Positions 14,564-14,577 of a stretch of 14,577 nucleotides of DNA are shown one piece after another. The first letter of the stretch is position 1. Each line of letters begins with the position of its first letter. The stretch is from Muribaculaceae bacterium. Lineage in GTDB: Bacteria; Bacteroidota; Bacteroidia; Bacteroidales; Muribaculaceae. The position numbers and the translations under genes were made by a program. The stretch covers positions 1-14,577 of the forward strand of contig CADFRV010000030.1 in assembly GCA_902836725.1 (NCBI GenBank), in the 5' to 3' direction. The notes under the pieces were generated by a model that did not search any database, had not been told where the DNA came from, and saw only the letters and a program-made list of their open reading frames with translations.

Positions 14564-14577
14564 CAGCATGATGAACG

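Noticed and set aside
1..14577. CRISPR arrays, phage or toxin-antitoxin defence modules
   Set aside because: No regularly spaced repeats and no nuclease, integrase, transposase or toxin motifs in any plausible coding frame.

Overview
The window looks like a chromosomal segment of a Bacteroidales bacterium, with a Muribaculaceae-like lineage as a guess. Three things point there: promoter cores of the Bacteroidetes type (TAnnTTTG with an upstream TTTG or TTG) in front of several genes, leaders without clear Shine-Dalgarno sequences, and a gene set typical of the order (a PiT transporter with a cytosolic C-terminal domain, a short Adk, GH97, GH172). No rRNA, tRNA, CRISPR array or insertion sequence is visible.

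Left part, plus strand (1-5741): the likely last codons of an upstream gene, a PiT-family phosphate transporter, the N-terminal stump of an OprO/OprP-like porin, hpt, adk, and a secreted two-domain 5'-nucleotidase/metallophosphatase. The biochemistry fits together: the periplasmic nucleotidase frees nucleosides and phosphate, PiT imports phosphate, Hpt salvages purine bases, and Adk brings AMP back into the nucleotide pool. Strong hairpins follow adk and the nucleotidase; the second also separates the two converging gene blocks.

Right part, minus strand (5914-14453), in transcription order from the right edge: a small four-helix membrane cytochrome-like gene broken by a frameshift; an SGNH esterase plus GH97 glycosidase operon behind a textbook promoter; an asd plus CPA2 cation:proton antiporter pair; and a lone secreted GH172 glycosidase. 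The three carbohydrate-active proteins have signal peptides, but there is no SusC/SusD pair, so this is not a classical polysaccharide utilization locus.

The most unusual signal is a repeated, strongly palindromic AT-rich element of about 90 bp. It occurs twice in the same orientation, immediately upstream of two unrelated minus-strand genes (asd and the broken membrane gene). The copies match at about 82 of 89 aligned positions, except that the asd copy carries 25 extra bases in its loop bounded by TTTCTC direct repeats. The element has imperfect terminal inverted repeats and a second inner inverted repeat. It runs up to or close to the start codon and lies downstream of promoter-like sequences, so it is either a MITE-like element or a dispersed 5' leader RNA.
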